NCBI RefSeq assembly: GCF_052064335.1
Contig: NZ_JBQHVU010000005.1
Location: 66,757-130,756, forward strand
Direction: 5' to 3'
Source of the DNA: Weimeria sp002480925
Lineage (GTDB): Bacteria; Bacillota; Clostridia; Lachnospirales; Lachnospiraceae
Length of the DNA: 64,000 nt
In this document: positions 16,269-23,648 of the stretch, one piece after another
How positions within the stretch are numbered: the first letter of the stretch is position 1
How the letters are laid out: every line of letters begins with the position of its first letter
The notes under the pieces: model-generated
The model's input: the letters and a program-made list of their open reading frames with translations, nothing else
What the model was told of the DNA's origin: nothing
Database searches by the model: none
Position numbers and translations under genes: made by a program

Positions 16269-16644
16269 GAACCTTGTCTTCATACAGAGCATAGGCCTTT
16301 TTTATGGCCTCAAAGGTCTCGGAAGAGACATAATGCTCCATTCTGCAGGCGTCTCTGGTGGCTATATCCTCAGGGACGCCCATTTTTTTGAATGCATTTG
16401 AGAGGAACTTGTGCCTCTCATACATCTGCTTAGCTATTGCGAGCCCAGAATCTGTAAGAGTGATATGATTGTGCTCGTCTATATTTACATATCCATTTTC
16501 CTTAAGCTGCTTCATGAAAACTGAAACCGTAGCTCTGGCATATCCGAAATAATTACATATATCTGTAGCACGGACATAATCCTTCTGCTCTGAAAGAATA
16601 AGAATGGATTCCAGGTAATCCTGCGCTGATTCCTGCATTTTCAT
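16249..16644 (-). CDS. DtxR/MntR-family metal-dependent repressor
   Basis: 131 residues: an N-terminal winged helix (about 1-65: QDYLESIL opening, ATDICNYFGYARATVSVFMKQL recognition region) and the metal-binding dimerisation domain (about 70-125: ERHKFLSNAF, DACRMEHYVS). It lacks a C-terminal SH3/FeoA-like domain, as in MntR-size members. The start at 16644 is chosen for AAAGGAGG 8 nt upstream. It is divergent to the feoAAB operon and a palindrome lies between the two, so it probably represses feo with Fe(II) as co-repressor; Mn(II) cannot be ruled out. Its 3' end overlaps pyk by 20 nt. Confidence 0.88.
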   Translation of the reverse strand: MKMQESAQDYLESILILSEQKDYVRATDICNYFGYARATVSVFMKQLKENGYVNIDEHNHITLTDSGLAIAKQMYERHKFLSNAFKKMGVPEDIATRDACRMEHYVSSETFEAIKKAYALYEDKVLRPSEP

Positions 16645-16736
16645 AAAAAATTCCTCCTTTATCGTATCCTTATAATGATACAACATCCAACTCTTAAAAG
16701 CAAACCCGCCATTTTGTTAGGGAAGACTTATTTTTC

Positions 16737-16765
16737 TTGACAATGATGTTAGTCTATGCTAATAT
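16737..16765 (+). promoter_or_regulatory. Promoter of the feo operon
   Basis: Consensus TTGACA at 16737-16742 and TAATAT at 16760-16765 with 17 nt spacing. The spacer is occupied by the palindrome listed next. Confidence 0.55.
16749..16762. promoter_or_regulatory. Candidate DtxR-type operator of feo
   Basis: The 14-bp dyad TTAG-TCTATG-CTAA matches its own reverse complement at 10 of 14 positions and resembles TTAG(N6)CTAA half-site spacing of DtxR/IdeR sites. It sits between the -35 and -10 of the feo promoter. Further half sites, TTTGTTAG at 16713-16720 and CTAACAAA at 16784-16791, flank it symmetrically. Confidence 0.5.
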
Positions 16766-16809
16766 AACTGATGCAAGGCATGACTAACAAATAGAAAGAA
16801 GGGAAAGCT

Positions 16810-17070
16810 ATGTTGCCATTATCTTTTGCACGAACTGGAGAGGAAGTTATGGTATCAAAGATCTCTGGCTCCGATCAGATGAAGCAGCACCTCTGCGATC
16901 TGGGCTTTGTCATTGGAAGCAGGGTGAATATAATCAGCCAGTCAGGAAACGGAAATATGATCGTAAATCTGAAGGGTTCACGACTGGCCATTACCGATCA
17001 GATGGCTGCAAAGGTTTTTGTGGTTTTGTCAGAGACAAAAAAAGCGGTAGAAATGGAGGTATTCAAGTGA
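16810..17070 (+). CDS. feoA: FeoA-domain protein (first copy)
   Basis: 86 residues of the SH3-like FeoA family: PLSFARTGEEVMVSKISGSDQMKQHLCDLGF, then GSRVNIISQSGNGNMIVNLKGSRLAI, the usual Gly-hydrophobic spacing. FeoA is a small cytosolic partner of the FeoB Fe(II) channel. It is first in the operon, with GAAGGG 6-9 nt before the start, behind the DtxR-type operator. A second FeoA overlaps it by four bases. Confidence 0.92.
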   Translation: MLPLSFARTGEEVMVSKISGSDQMKQHLCDLGFVIGSRVNIISQSGNGNMIVNLKGSRLAITDQMAAKVFVVLSETKKAVEMEVFK

Positions 17071-17288
17071 GGACGCTGCGTGATATAAGGGTAGGGGAGA
17101 CTGCCAGAGTGAGATCGATCCACGGAGCCGGGGCTCTTAAGCGCAGGATCATGGATATGGGGATCACAAAGGGCACAGAAATATATGTCCGTCGTATAGC
17201 TCCGCTGGGGGATCCTGTAGAGGTAACTGTTCGGGGATTCGAGCTGTCGCTTCGAAAGGATGATGCGGATATACTTGAGATGGAATAA
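17067..17288 (+). CDS. feoA: FeoA-domain protein (second copy)
   Basis: 73 residues, a compact FeoA: GETARVRSIHGAGALKRRIMDMGITKGTEIYVRRIAPLGDPVEVTVRGFELSLR is a complete SH3-like fold. It starts with GTG overlapping the TGA of the first feoA, with GGAGG 7 nt upstream, so translation is coupled. Tandem FeoA genes ahead of feoB are common in Clostridia; the two may bind FeoB together or one may be regulatory. Confidence 0.92.
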   Translation: MRTLRDIRVGETARVRSIHGAGALKRRIMDMGITKGTEIYVRRIAPLGDPVEVTVRGFELSLRKDDADILEME

Positions 17289-17308
17289 AGGATGATCAGG
17301 AGGAAACG

Positions 17309-19522
17309 ATGGAGATAAGGATCGCGCTTGCGGGAAATCCGAACTGCGGTAAAACAACTCTCTTTAATGCGCTTACAGGTGCCAATCAGTATGTGGGTAA
17401 CTGGCCGGGCGTTACTGTAGAGAAAAAGGAAGGACGTCTTAAGGAAAATAAGGATGTGATAATTCAGGATCTGCCTGGTATCTATTCACTTAGTCCTTAT
17501 ACCCTTGAGGAGGTCGTCGCAAGGGACTATCTTGTAAAAGACAGACCCGACGCCATTTTAAACATTATAGATGGAAGCAATATAGAGAGAAACCTCTATC
17601 TGACCACCCAGCTTATCGAGGTCGGCATTCCTGTTGTAATGGCGATAAATATGATGGATGTCGTCCGTAAAAACGGGGATAATATCGATACAAAAAAGCT
17701 TGCCGATGCCCTTGGATGTCAGATCATAGAGATATCCGCCCTCAGGGGAGAAAATATCACAGAGGCCGCACGACTTGCTCTAAAGGCTGCCATGACAAAG
17801 AAATCCGGTGAGCTGCCTCACGTCTTCACAGGCTCTGTAGAGCATGCGATCGCCCATATAGAAGAGTCCCTGGGCAGATATGTTCCGAAGGATCAGGAGA
17901 GATGGTATGCTATAAAGACCTTCGAAAGAGATGAGAAGGCCTTAAAGGACTTTGCGATCCCTGCAGCAGTAATGGACGAGATCGAGGGCCACATAAGGGA
18001 CTGCGAGAAGGAGATGGATGATGATGCCGAATCGATAATCACGAATCAGAGATATAATTATATCACCGGGCTGATCAGTAAGTGCGTGAAGAAGGGCCAT
18101 GAAAAGGGAGCACTTTCTGCCTCTGACAGGATCGATAGGATAGTGACCAACAGATGGCTGGCCCTTCCTGTCTTTGTCGGAATCATGTTTCTCGTCTATT
18201 ATGTAGGCCTATCGCTTGCAGGCGGACCGCTTACGGACTGGACAAACGATACACTGTTCGGAGCCTGGATAGAGGATGGATTCATGCGTCCGCTTCTGCA
18301 CCACATAGGAGCATCCGCATGGGTAGAGTCCCTTGTCGTAGACGGAATAATAAATGGTATAGCAACCCCTCTGGGCTTTGTGCCTCAGATGGCCATCATC
18401 TTTCTTCTGCTTGGTTTCCTTGAGGACTGCGGATATATGTCGAGAGTGGCATTTATAATGGACAGGATATTCAGAAGGTTCGGACTTTCGGGAAAGTCAT
18501 TTATTCCTTTCCTCATCTCATCAGGATGCGGGGTTCCGGGCATCATGTCGACTCGTACTATAGAGAGTGAGAAGGACCGTCGCATGACAATGATGACCAC
18601 TACCATGATACCGTGCGGAGCCAAGCTTCCGGTCATTGCAGCTATAGGCGGATATGTACTCGGAGCTGATAAATGGTGGTTTGCGCCCGTCTGCTATTTC
18701 GCCGGGATCGGAATTGTGATAATATACTGTATTATCCTGAAGAAGACAAAGGAGTTCGCGGGTGAGCCTGTACCTTTCGTAATGGAACTTCCGGCCTATC
18801 ATCTTCCTACTATAAGGAACCTCCTGCTTCATATGTGGGAGAGACTGTGGGCCTTTATAAAGAAGGCAGGAACGATACTCTTCTTCTGCTGCGCAGTGAT
18901 GTGGTTCCTCTCATCGTTCGGAATAGAGGGCGGAGCCTTTGGACTGGTTGACAATACAGCAAATTCCATCCTTGCAGCTATAGGTGGATTCCTGGCTCCT
19001 GTATTCTATCCGCTTGGCTTCGGCCACTGGCAGGCGGTTGGGGCTACTCTTTCAGGATTTGTTGCAAAGGAGCAGCTTGTCGGAACACTTTCTATCGTAT
19101 CAAAGCTCGGAGCGGACGTGACAGACGCAGTGACTCAGAGCGGCTATCATTTCAATGCACTTCGTGATGCCTTCAGTGAGTTCTTCGGCTATGGAAGTGC
19201 TCATACCGGGGCTACGATGGGAGCGATCGCCTTCCTTGTATTCAATATCTTCGACAGCCCGTGCCTTGCAGCTATTTCCACAATGGCAAAGGAAATGGGC
19301 GATCGCAGGAAATTCTGGAAGGCAATAGCATTCCAGAATATATCAGCCTGGTGTGTGACCTATATGGTATATCAGATAATTGGACTCTTCAACGGAGTAC
19401 CTTTCACAGGCTGGACTATCGGGGCCTTCATAGTGCTTGGGATCTATATCTATCTTCTGGTGAGGCCAGATCCTGACAGGAAGTATATACAGGAAGAGAG
19501 GACTGCGAAAGTGCCTGAATGA
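17309..19522 (+). CDS. feoB: Ferrous iron transporter FeoB
   Basis: 737 residues. The N-terminal G-protein domain (about 1-165) has the P-loop GNPNCGKTTLFN, the NWPGVTVEKKEG switch I region, DLPGIYSL and the NMMD guanine-specificity motif. A GDI-like helical spacer and the linker with DRIDRIVTNRWLALP lead into the membrane part (about 285-720), which keeps the two Gate motifs and conserved Cys region (SGCGVPGIMSTR, MIPCGAKLP). It imports Fe(II) across the cytoplasmic membrane. The downstream gene overlaps in a different frame only if its early ATG is used; the better start is 26 nt after the feoB stop. Confidence 0.97.
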   Translation: MEIRIALAGNPNCGKTTLFNALTGANQYVGNWPGVTVEKKEGRLKENKDVIIQDLPGIYSLSPYTLEEVVARDYLVKDRPDAILNIIDGSNIERNLYLTTQLIEVGIPVVMAINMMDVVRKNGDNIDTKKLADALGCQIIEISALRGENITEAARLALKAAMTKKSGELPHVFTGSVEHAIAHIEESLGRYVPKDQERWYAIKTFERDEKALKDFAIPAAVMDEIEGHIRDCEKEMDDDAESIITNQRYNYITGLISKCVKKGHEKGALSASDRIDRIVTNRWLALPVFVGIMFLVYYVGLSLAGGPLTDWTNDTLFGAWIEDGFMRPLLHHIGASAWVESLVVDGIINGIATPLGFVPQMAIIFLLLGFLEDCGYMSRVAFIMDRIFRRFGLSGKSFIPFLISSGCGVPGIMSTRTIESEKDRRMTMMTTTMIPCGAKLPVIAAIGGYVLGADKWWFAPVCYFAGIGIVIIYCIILKKTKEFAGEPVPFVMELPAYHLPTIRNLLLHMWERLWAFIKKAGTILFFCCAVMWFLSSFGIEGGAFGLVDNTANSILAAIGGFLAPVFYPLGFGHWQAVGATLSGFVAKEQLVGTLSIVSKLGADVTDAVTQSGYHFNALRDAFSEFFGYGSAHTGATMGAIAFLVFNIFDSPCLAAISTMAKEMGDRRKFWKAIAFQNISAWCVTYMVYQIIGLFNGVPFTGWTIGAFIVLGIYIYLLVRPDPDRKYIQEERTAKVPE

Positions 19523-19548
19523 CTTTGACAAAAAAGGAGGCTATAGCT

Positions 19549-19785
19549 ATGGCGGATATAATAGTTCTTATAATACTTGGAGCTGCAATGGTTCTTGCGC
19601 TTTCTTCCGTGATCCGCGATAAAAGAAACGGGAGAAGAACCTGCGGATATGCCTGCGGAGACGAGGTATGCAGGGGCAGATGCGGATATGTGAATACCGG
19701 ACATCTGTCACGAACTGAAAGAAAGGAAATAAAGGAGGCGGTCCGTAACCTTAAGGCAAAGCAGAAGGCCGCTTCCAGAGGCTGA
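19549..19785 (+). CDS. FeoB-associated Cys-rich membrane protein
   Basis: 78 residues: one N-terminal membrane helix (about 3-20, DIIVLIILGAAMVLAL), then a cysteine cluster CGYACGDEVCRGRCGY (about 35-50) and a charged C-terminal helix. This matches the small Cys-rich proteins encoded right after feoB in Firmicutes, sometimes called FeoC-like although unrelated to E. coli FeoC. The start at 19549 is chosen because AAAAAGGAGG lies 8 nt upstream. The cysteines may hold iron or an Fe-S cluster beside FeoB; that is inference. Confidence 0.85.
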   Translation: MADIIVLIILGAAMVLALSSVIRDKRNGRRTCGYACGDEVCRGRCGYVNTGHLSRTERKEIKEAVRNLKAKQKAASRG

Positions 19786-19788
19786 TCC

Positions 19789-20067
19789 ATGAAAAAGATT
19801 GTTCTTACAATAGATGGCATGATGTGCGCAATGTGTGAGGCTCATGTGAAGGATGCCATAAGAAGCAGATTTCCCGGAGCTAAGAAGCTTAAGGCGGATC
19901 ATTCATCAGGTCATGTGTCTTTTATACTTGAAGAGGATATGCCCTTTCAGATCTTAAAGCACGATCTTAGGTCAGCTCTTGACAGCACAGGATACAGACT
20001 TTTGGATGCAGAGGAACAGGACCCTGCACCCAAAAAGGGCTTTTTCGCCAGATTTAAAAACCGCTGA
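19789..20067 (+). CDS. Heavy-metal-associated (HMA) domain protein
   Basis: 92 residues with one HMA ferredoxin-like domain: the metal motif GMMCAMCEAHV (CxxC at about 13-16), then a beta strand HSSGHVSFIL and a helix ILKHDLRSALDSTGY. A basic tail (PKKGFFARFKNR) follows. It starts 3 nt after the preceding stop and is the last gene of the feo operon. Classical HMA domains carry Cu(I) or Zn(II); its presence here suggests a metallochaperone tied to iron transport, or redox handling at FeoB. No P-type ATPase is nearby. Confidence 0.85.
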   Translation: MKKIVLTIDGMMCAMCEAHVKDAIRSRFPGAKKLKADHSSGHVSFILEEDMPFQILKHDLRSALDSTGYRLLDAEEQDPAPKKGFFARFKNR

Positions 20068-20069
20068 AA

Positions 20070-20100
20070 AACCAGCCCGGCATCAGCCGGGCTGGTTATA
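20070..20100. terminator. Terminator between the feo operon and the convergent gene
   Basis: A perfect 12-bp stem AACCAGCCCGGC / GCCGGGCTGGTT around loop ATCA, with a modest T/A-rich tail. It lies between convergent genes and may work in both directions. Confidence 0.8.
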
Positions 20101-20136
20101 TTTACTGTTAAAAGTCTCCCTCGGTTTTTGCCTGAA

Positions 20137-21255
20137 TCACCTGTATTGCTTCCAGTTGTAATAATATCCGCTTCCCTTTGAATGGTCGGAGTATATATCA
20201 TAGGGCTCTTTTGATACGGTAAGCTCATTGGAAGTAAAGAATTCCCTTGTGGCCTTTGAGTATGAGTGCTCATTTGAGGCCGGATATTTCCATGGGATAC
20301 CATCTACGATCTGTCTGAATGTTCCGGATTTCAACTGGTCAAGGGTCTTTTGTGAACCGAGCAGGAACTCGTCTACATTTTTGCCGCTTCCATCTGATCC
20401 TCCGGTCTTGTCATACCAGGTCACATCTACAAAGTAGTTCTTCTTTTTTATCGTCACAAGATTCCAGGTATGGTCGCTGCTCGAAACTATCTTTGACCTT
20501 ATCGTCTTGTCTGAAAAGACCGAATGATCCATGAGATACTGGAAGGCTCTGGTATATCCCTGGCAGACAACGTTTGTATTCGGATCATTATCAAATACGC
20601 TTATCATATCGTAGGGCCTGTAGTCACGCAGATATGAGCTTCTGTCGTTATAGGCCGCATGATCATAGACGACGTTTTCTGAGATCCAGTCGGCATAGGC
20701 CTTTATCTTTTGCGCGTCAGGCAGGTGGGCATAGTAATTCAGGACAGAGTCAGCGTTAGCGAGGGCTTGCCGGATAGCAGTAAGTGAGCTGCCGTTTATT
20801 GCATAGGAATTGTTGCCGTACATATAAGTAGGGCTTACTACCCAGTAGATCGTTATCCTTCTCAGGGTATATCTGCTCCCTACATATGTGTAGTCATATG
20901 TAGGCGCGGCTGCAAGATTGCTCCAGGACAGAAGCTCGGGATGGTTCTGTCTGATGTATTTAATGACTCTTTTGCCGCAGGCGTCTGCACGCTTTTTTAT
21001 TGATGAAGCGGAGCCCGTTACTTGCTGTGAGGAAGGGATATCATAGCTGCATGCTGTGCTAATACTACTGCCCTTGCCATTCTTTAGTATGTTCAGAAGG
21101 AAGTTGACATTGGTATAATAAACAGATCGGGTAAGACCCTTAAGCCGCTTCTCATGCCAGGTCGATGCATTCGCATCCAGGGCTCCTGAGCGGATGACCG
21201 ATAGAGCCAGGACCATACCCAGAATGCAACAGATGATTTTCTTTTTTGCTTTCAT
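20137..21255 (-). CDS. Secreted transglutaminase-like cysteine protease/peptidase
   Basis: 372 residues with a Sec signal peptide (Lys-rich start, hydrophobic core about 7-25, likely cut after ANA). The central to C-terminal part is a transglutaminase-like fold with a readable Cys-His-Asp triad: VVCQGYTRAFQYL, SDHTWNLV and YFVDVTWYD. The upstream helix ADWISENVVYDHAAY is also typical of the bacterial transglutaminase/protease superfamily. In related proteins it acts as a peptidase or amidase on surface proteins. GGAGGG lies 8 nt before the start. It is monocistronic, downstream of the minus-strand tRNA cluster. Confidence 0.85.
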   Translation of the reverse strand: MKAKKKIICCILGMVLALSVIRSGALDANASTWHEKRLKGLTRSVYYTNVNFLLNILKNGKGSSISTACSYDIPSSQQVTGSASSIKKRADACGKRVIKYIRQNHPELLSWSNLAAAPTYDYTYVGSRYTLRRITIYWVVSPTYMYGNNSYAINGSSLTAIRQALANADSVLNYYAHLPDAQKIKAYADWISENVVYDHAAYNDRSSYLRDYRPYDMISVFDNDPNTNVVCQGYTRAFQYLMDHSVFSDKTIRSKIVSSSDHTWNLVTIKKKNYFVDVTWYDKTGGSDGSGKNVDEFLLGSQKTLDQLKSGTFRQIVDGIPWKYPASNEHSYSKATREFFTSNELTVSKEPYDIYSDHSKGSGYYYNWKQYR

Positions 21256-21272
21256 TTAGTTATCCCTCCATG

Positions 21273-21313
21273 ATAATAAAAAATATAGCCGCCCCACAGA
21301 CAAAAGGGACGGC
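21273..21313 (-). terminator. Terminator of the Gly-Gly-Phe tRNA cluster
   Basis: On the minus strand, arms GCCGTCCC and GGGGCGGC (8 bp, one G-U) enclose a 10-nt loop and are followed by TATATTTTTTATT. It separates the tRNA cluster from the transglutaminase-like gene. Confidence 0.75.
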
Positions 21314-21330
21314 GATTGCGATAAGTAATA

Positions 21331-21402
21331 AGCAAGCGACGGGAGTCGGACCCGCGTCCTCAGCTTGGGAAGCTGATATAATAGCCGTTATACGACGCCT
21401 GC
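21331..21402 (-). tRNA. tRNA-Gly (anticodon CCC)
   Basis: A 72-nt cloverleaf on the minus strand. Acceptor GCAGGCG pairs with CGCTTGC (one G-U), discriminator U. The anticodon stem TCAGC/GCTGA encloses TTCCCAA, giving CCC. The T-arm contains GGTCCGACTCC. CCA is not encoded. It is the last of a three-tRNA unit. Confidence 0.93.
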
Positions 21403-21414
21403 GTAAAATAAAAA

Positions 21415-21485
21415 AGCAGGTGATGAGAATCGAACTCACGTATCCAGCTTGGAAGGCTGGTGTTCTACCATTGAACTACACCTGC
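21415..21485 (-). tRNA. tRNA-Gly (anticodon TCC)
   Basis: A 71-nt cloverleaf on the minus strand. Acceptor GCAGGTG/CACCTGC is perfect and the discriminator is U. The anticodon stem CCAGC/GCTGG encloses CTTCCAA, giving TCC. The T-arm contains GTTCGATTC. CCA is not encoded. Confidence 0.95.
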
Positions 21486-21488
21486 ATA

Positions 21489-21561
<73 letters not shown>

Positions 21562-21586
21562 ATGTCCGTTTCAAACGAACAAATAG

Positions 21587-21615
21587 ATTTTACGGTATTT
21601 GCCCAATTAAGTCAA
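21587..21615 (-). promoter_or_regulatory. Promoter of the Phe-Gly-Gly tRNA cluster
   Basis: On the minus strand TTGACT (21615-21610) and TAAAAT (21592-21587) are 17 nt apart, with the -10 ending 25 nt before tRNA-Phe. Confidence 0.75.
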
Positions 21616-21622
21616 GTATAAA

Positions 21623-21651
21623 TTTACAATTTTTTCGAAAAATGCTACAAT
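21623..21651 (+). promoter_or_regulatory. Promoter of the RelA/SpoT-domain gene
   Basis: TTTACA (21623-21628) and TACAAT (21646-21651) are 17 nt apart. The leader carries an 8-bp hairpin (arms AACGGCGG and CCGCTGTT, loop CGGG, about 21698-21717) shortly before the ribosome site of the gene at 21738. Confidence 0.6.
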
Positions 21652-21737
21652 ACATTTACTGCATAAATATGCAGATATGACGAACAGAAAATAACTAACG
21701 GCGGCGGGCCGCTGTTACAGATTCAGGGAGAAAACAG

Positions 21738-22724
21738 ATGATTAAGCTGAATGACTATCTGTATAAGGGGGATACGGTCTTGAAGATCATAGATGCCTAT
21801 GCCTCGGATCTGCTGGCAGAGGCGGGCAGGACAGGCAGTGAGGTCGATCGCGCCCACGGCAGATATCTTGCGGATCTTGAGAGCCTTCTGATACATAATG
21901 ATTTCCTTACATCCCAGTCACAAAGGATCAGGGAATTCTATATGTATATGGTGGGCAGGTACCCCTATCTTGCATTTTCCTTCAAGGGAAGGATAAAGTC
22001 ACTGATAAGGGCAGAGGAAAAATTCAACAGAAAGCTTCTGACCTGCTACGGAGATGCTTATCAGAGGGATGGCAGGCTTACAGAGGATAGCGAGGCGGCC
22101 GCCAGTGCAGTCTCGGTCAGGGATCTGATAGCCTACAGGATAATCATATCTATCCCCAGATGTCATCTGAAGCCGGGAGAGGATGAGGAAGAGGAGAGTA
22201 TCAGGATTCTCTATCAGATAGCGGAGGAGCTGCCGGTTTTCTTAAAGACTCAGGATTTCGTGCCTCAGAAAAACCGCTTTGCCAGAGCGCATCCTTCTTC
22301 GACGATCTCGGATCAGGCCAGGGAATACTATAAGGATTATGTCGAGTACAGGAGTACAAAGGGATATCAGTCGCTGCATATTTCCTTCCTTGACAAGCTG
22401 TCTGGAAGTGTCTTTGAGATACAGCTACGTACCAAAAGGATGGACGACTATGCGGAGATAGGTCAGGCAGATCATTTCTCGTACGAGGAGGGACAGCATC
22501 TGAGGGAGAACAGGAGAGTCATACCTCAGGGGATGAAGAGAGAATATGATGAGGCATATGAGAGGCTTGATTCGATAAGGAAGCTCGATCTGACAAAGGT
22601 CGATGTCAATATGTTTACTGCAGCAAGCAATATCCTTATCAATGATAGCTGCGGACTGTTCAGAGGACGTCTGATCCTGCCTTATGAGCATCTTTCCAGA
22701 TTTCAGAACGACAGGATCAGCTGA
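21738..22724 (+). CDS. RelA/SpoT synthetase-domain protein (small alarmone synthetase-like)
   Basis: 328 residues. The central part (about 85-255) reads as a (p)ppGpp synthetase domain: KGRIKSLIRAEEKFNRKL (nucleotide-binding Arg/Lys), VRDLIAYRIIIS, EYRSTKGYQSLHISF and FEIQLRTKRMDDYAEIGQADH, the Glu-Gln-Arg motif plus trailing His. The hydrolase (HD) domain and the TGS/ACT regulatory part are absent, so it would be a synthetase-only enzyme. It is longer than RelP/RelQ (about 210-260 residues) and differs at spots: DLxG reads DLIA, and there is an acidic insertion GEDEEEES. It has its own promoter and stands alone. Whether it makes (p)ppGpp or another nucleotide is not decided by sequence. Confidence 0.75.
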   Translation: MIKLNDYLYKGDTVLKIIDAYASDLLAEAGRTGSEVDRAHGRYLADLESLLIHNDFLTSQSQRIREFYMYMVGRYPYLAFSFKGRIKSLIRAEEKFNRKLLTCYGDAYQRDGRLTEDSEAAASAVSVRDLIAYRIIISIPRCHLKPGEDEEEESIRILYQIAEELPVFLKTQDFVPQKNRFARAHPSSTISDQAREYYKDYVEYRSTKGYQSLHISFLDKLSGSVFEIQLRTKRMDDYAEIGQADHFSYEEGQHLRENRRVIPQGMKREYDEAYERLDSIRKLDLTKVDVNMFTAASNILINDSCGLFRGRLILPYEHLSRFQNDRIS

Positions 22725-22732
22725 AAATAGTA

Positions 22733-22762
22733 TTGGCAAGAGGCTTATGTTTCTGATATAAT
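22733..22762 (+). promoter_or_regulatory. Promoter of the Asp23-nusB-xse-isp-dxs operon
   Basis: TTGGCA (22733-22738) and TATAAT (22757-22762), spacing 18, about 35 nt before the first start codon. No other clear promoter is visible until recN ends, so this may drive a roughly 9 kb message. Confidence 0.65.
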
Positions 22763-22797
22763 CAGTATAACTATGTAATCGCAAGGAGGTCATATTT

Positions 22798-23169
22798 ATG
22801 GCAGAGAATACATTCACGGTAGAGAAGGGAGTTACCGTGACCGATGAGGTCATGGCAACTATCGCAGGACTTGCAGCAAGCGACGTTGAGGGACTGGCTT
22901 ATATCGGAAACGGGCTCACAAGGAGTAATATCACCAAGGCCGGAGCGAATAAGCTTTCAAAGGGTATCCATATAATCAGGGAGGAGGACGGCTCAGTCAC
23001 AGTCAGACTGGCTATAGTACTCAGATATGGATATGAGGTGCCGAATGTCTGCCGCGAGATCCAGGACAAGGTAAAGACAAATGTCGAGACCATGACAGGA
23101 ATAAGTGTCAGAGAGGTAGATGTGAGGATTGCGTCGATAGAGGTCGCTGACGCGGGTGCAAGGGTATGA
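22798..23169 (+). CDS. Asp23/Gls24 family protein (YqhY-like)
   Basis: 123 residues of the Asp23 (DUF322) family: GVTVTDEVMATIAGLAASDVEGLAYIG, then GSVTVRLAIVLRYGYEVPNVCREIQDKVKTNVETMTGISVREVDVRI, the alternating hydrophobic pattern of the family. The position directly before nusB matches B. subtilis YqhY, which has been linked to control of acetyl-CoA carboxylase. An excellent AAGGAGG lies 8 nt upstream. The stop overlaps the nusB start (ATGA). Confidence 0.9.
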   Translation: MAENTFTVEKGVTVTDEVMATIAGLAASDVEGLAYIGNGLTRSNITKAGANKLSKGIHIIREEDGSVTVRLAIVLRYGYEVPNVCREIQDKVKTNVETMTGISVREVDVRIASIEVADAGARV

Positions 23170-23648
23170 ACCAGAGCAGGAGACGAGAGGAAAGCTTCAA
23201 GAGGCTCTTCATGGCCCAGTTCTATCCGGATGATCAGTTTGATGATGTTTTGAAATCATCCGATGAGCTTGAGAGGCTGGACTGGGATTCGGATGCAAGA
23301 CCCTATATAGAGCCGGAGCTTGGGAACGGGATAAAGCCATCTGATCTTAAGCTGATAAATGATAAGGTTATGGCCATAAGGGAGCATATAGATCAGATAG
23401 ATGATATCTTGAACAGCTGCATGGAGGGCTGGAAGACCAGCAGGCTTTCAAAGGTGGATCTGACGGTGCTCCGTCTTGCAGTATATGAGATAAGGTTCGA
23501 CGACAGGATACCGGTCAAGGTATCGATCAACGAAGCGGTAGAGCTTGCGAAGAAGTACGGCACAGAGAAGTCGGGAGGCTTCGTGAACGGAGTTTTAAGG
23601 AGAGTCGCAGAGAGTGAACCGGGTCTGGACAGTAGCAAAGCTGAATAA
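23166..23648 (+). CDS. nusB: Transcription antitermination factor NusB
   Basis: 160 residues, all-helical NusB fold: SRRREESFKRLFMAQFY at the N-terminus (the RNA-binding Arg-rich motif), WKTSRLSKVDLTVLRLAVYEI (about 88-108) and the C-terminal VSINEAVELAKKYGTEKSGGFVNGVL signature. It binds BoxA with NusE in rRNA antitermination. The four-base overlap with the Asp23 gene and the 35-base overlap with xseA show tight coupling. Confidence 0.95.
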   Translation: MNQSRRREESFKRLFMAQFYPDDQFDDVLKSSDELERLDWDSDARPYIEPELGNGIKPSDLKLINDKVMAIREHIDQIDDILNSCMEGWKTSRLSKVDLTVLRLAVYEIRFDDRIPVKVSINEAVELAKKYGTEKSGGFVNGVLRRVAESEPGLDSSKAE

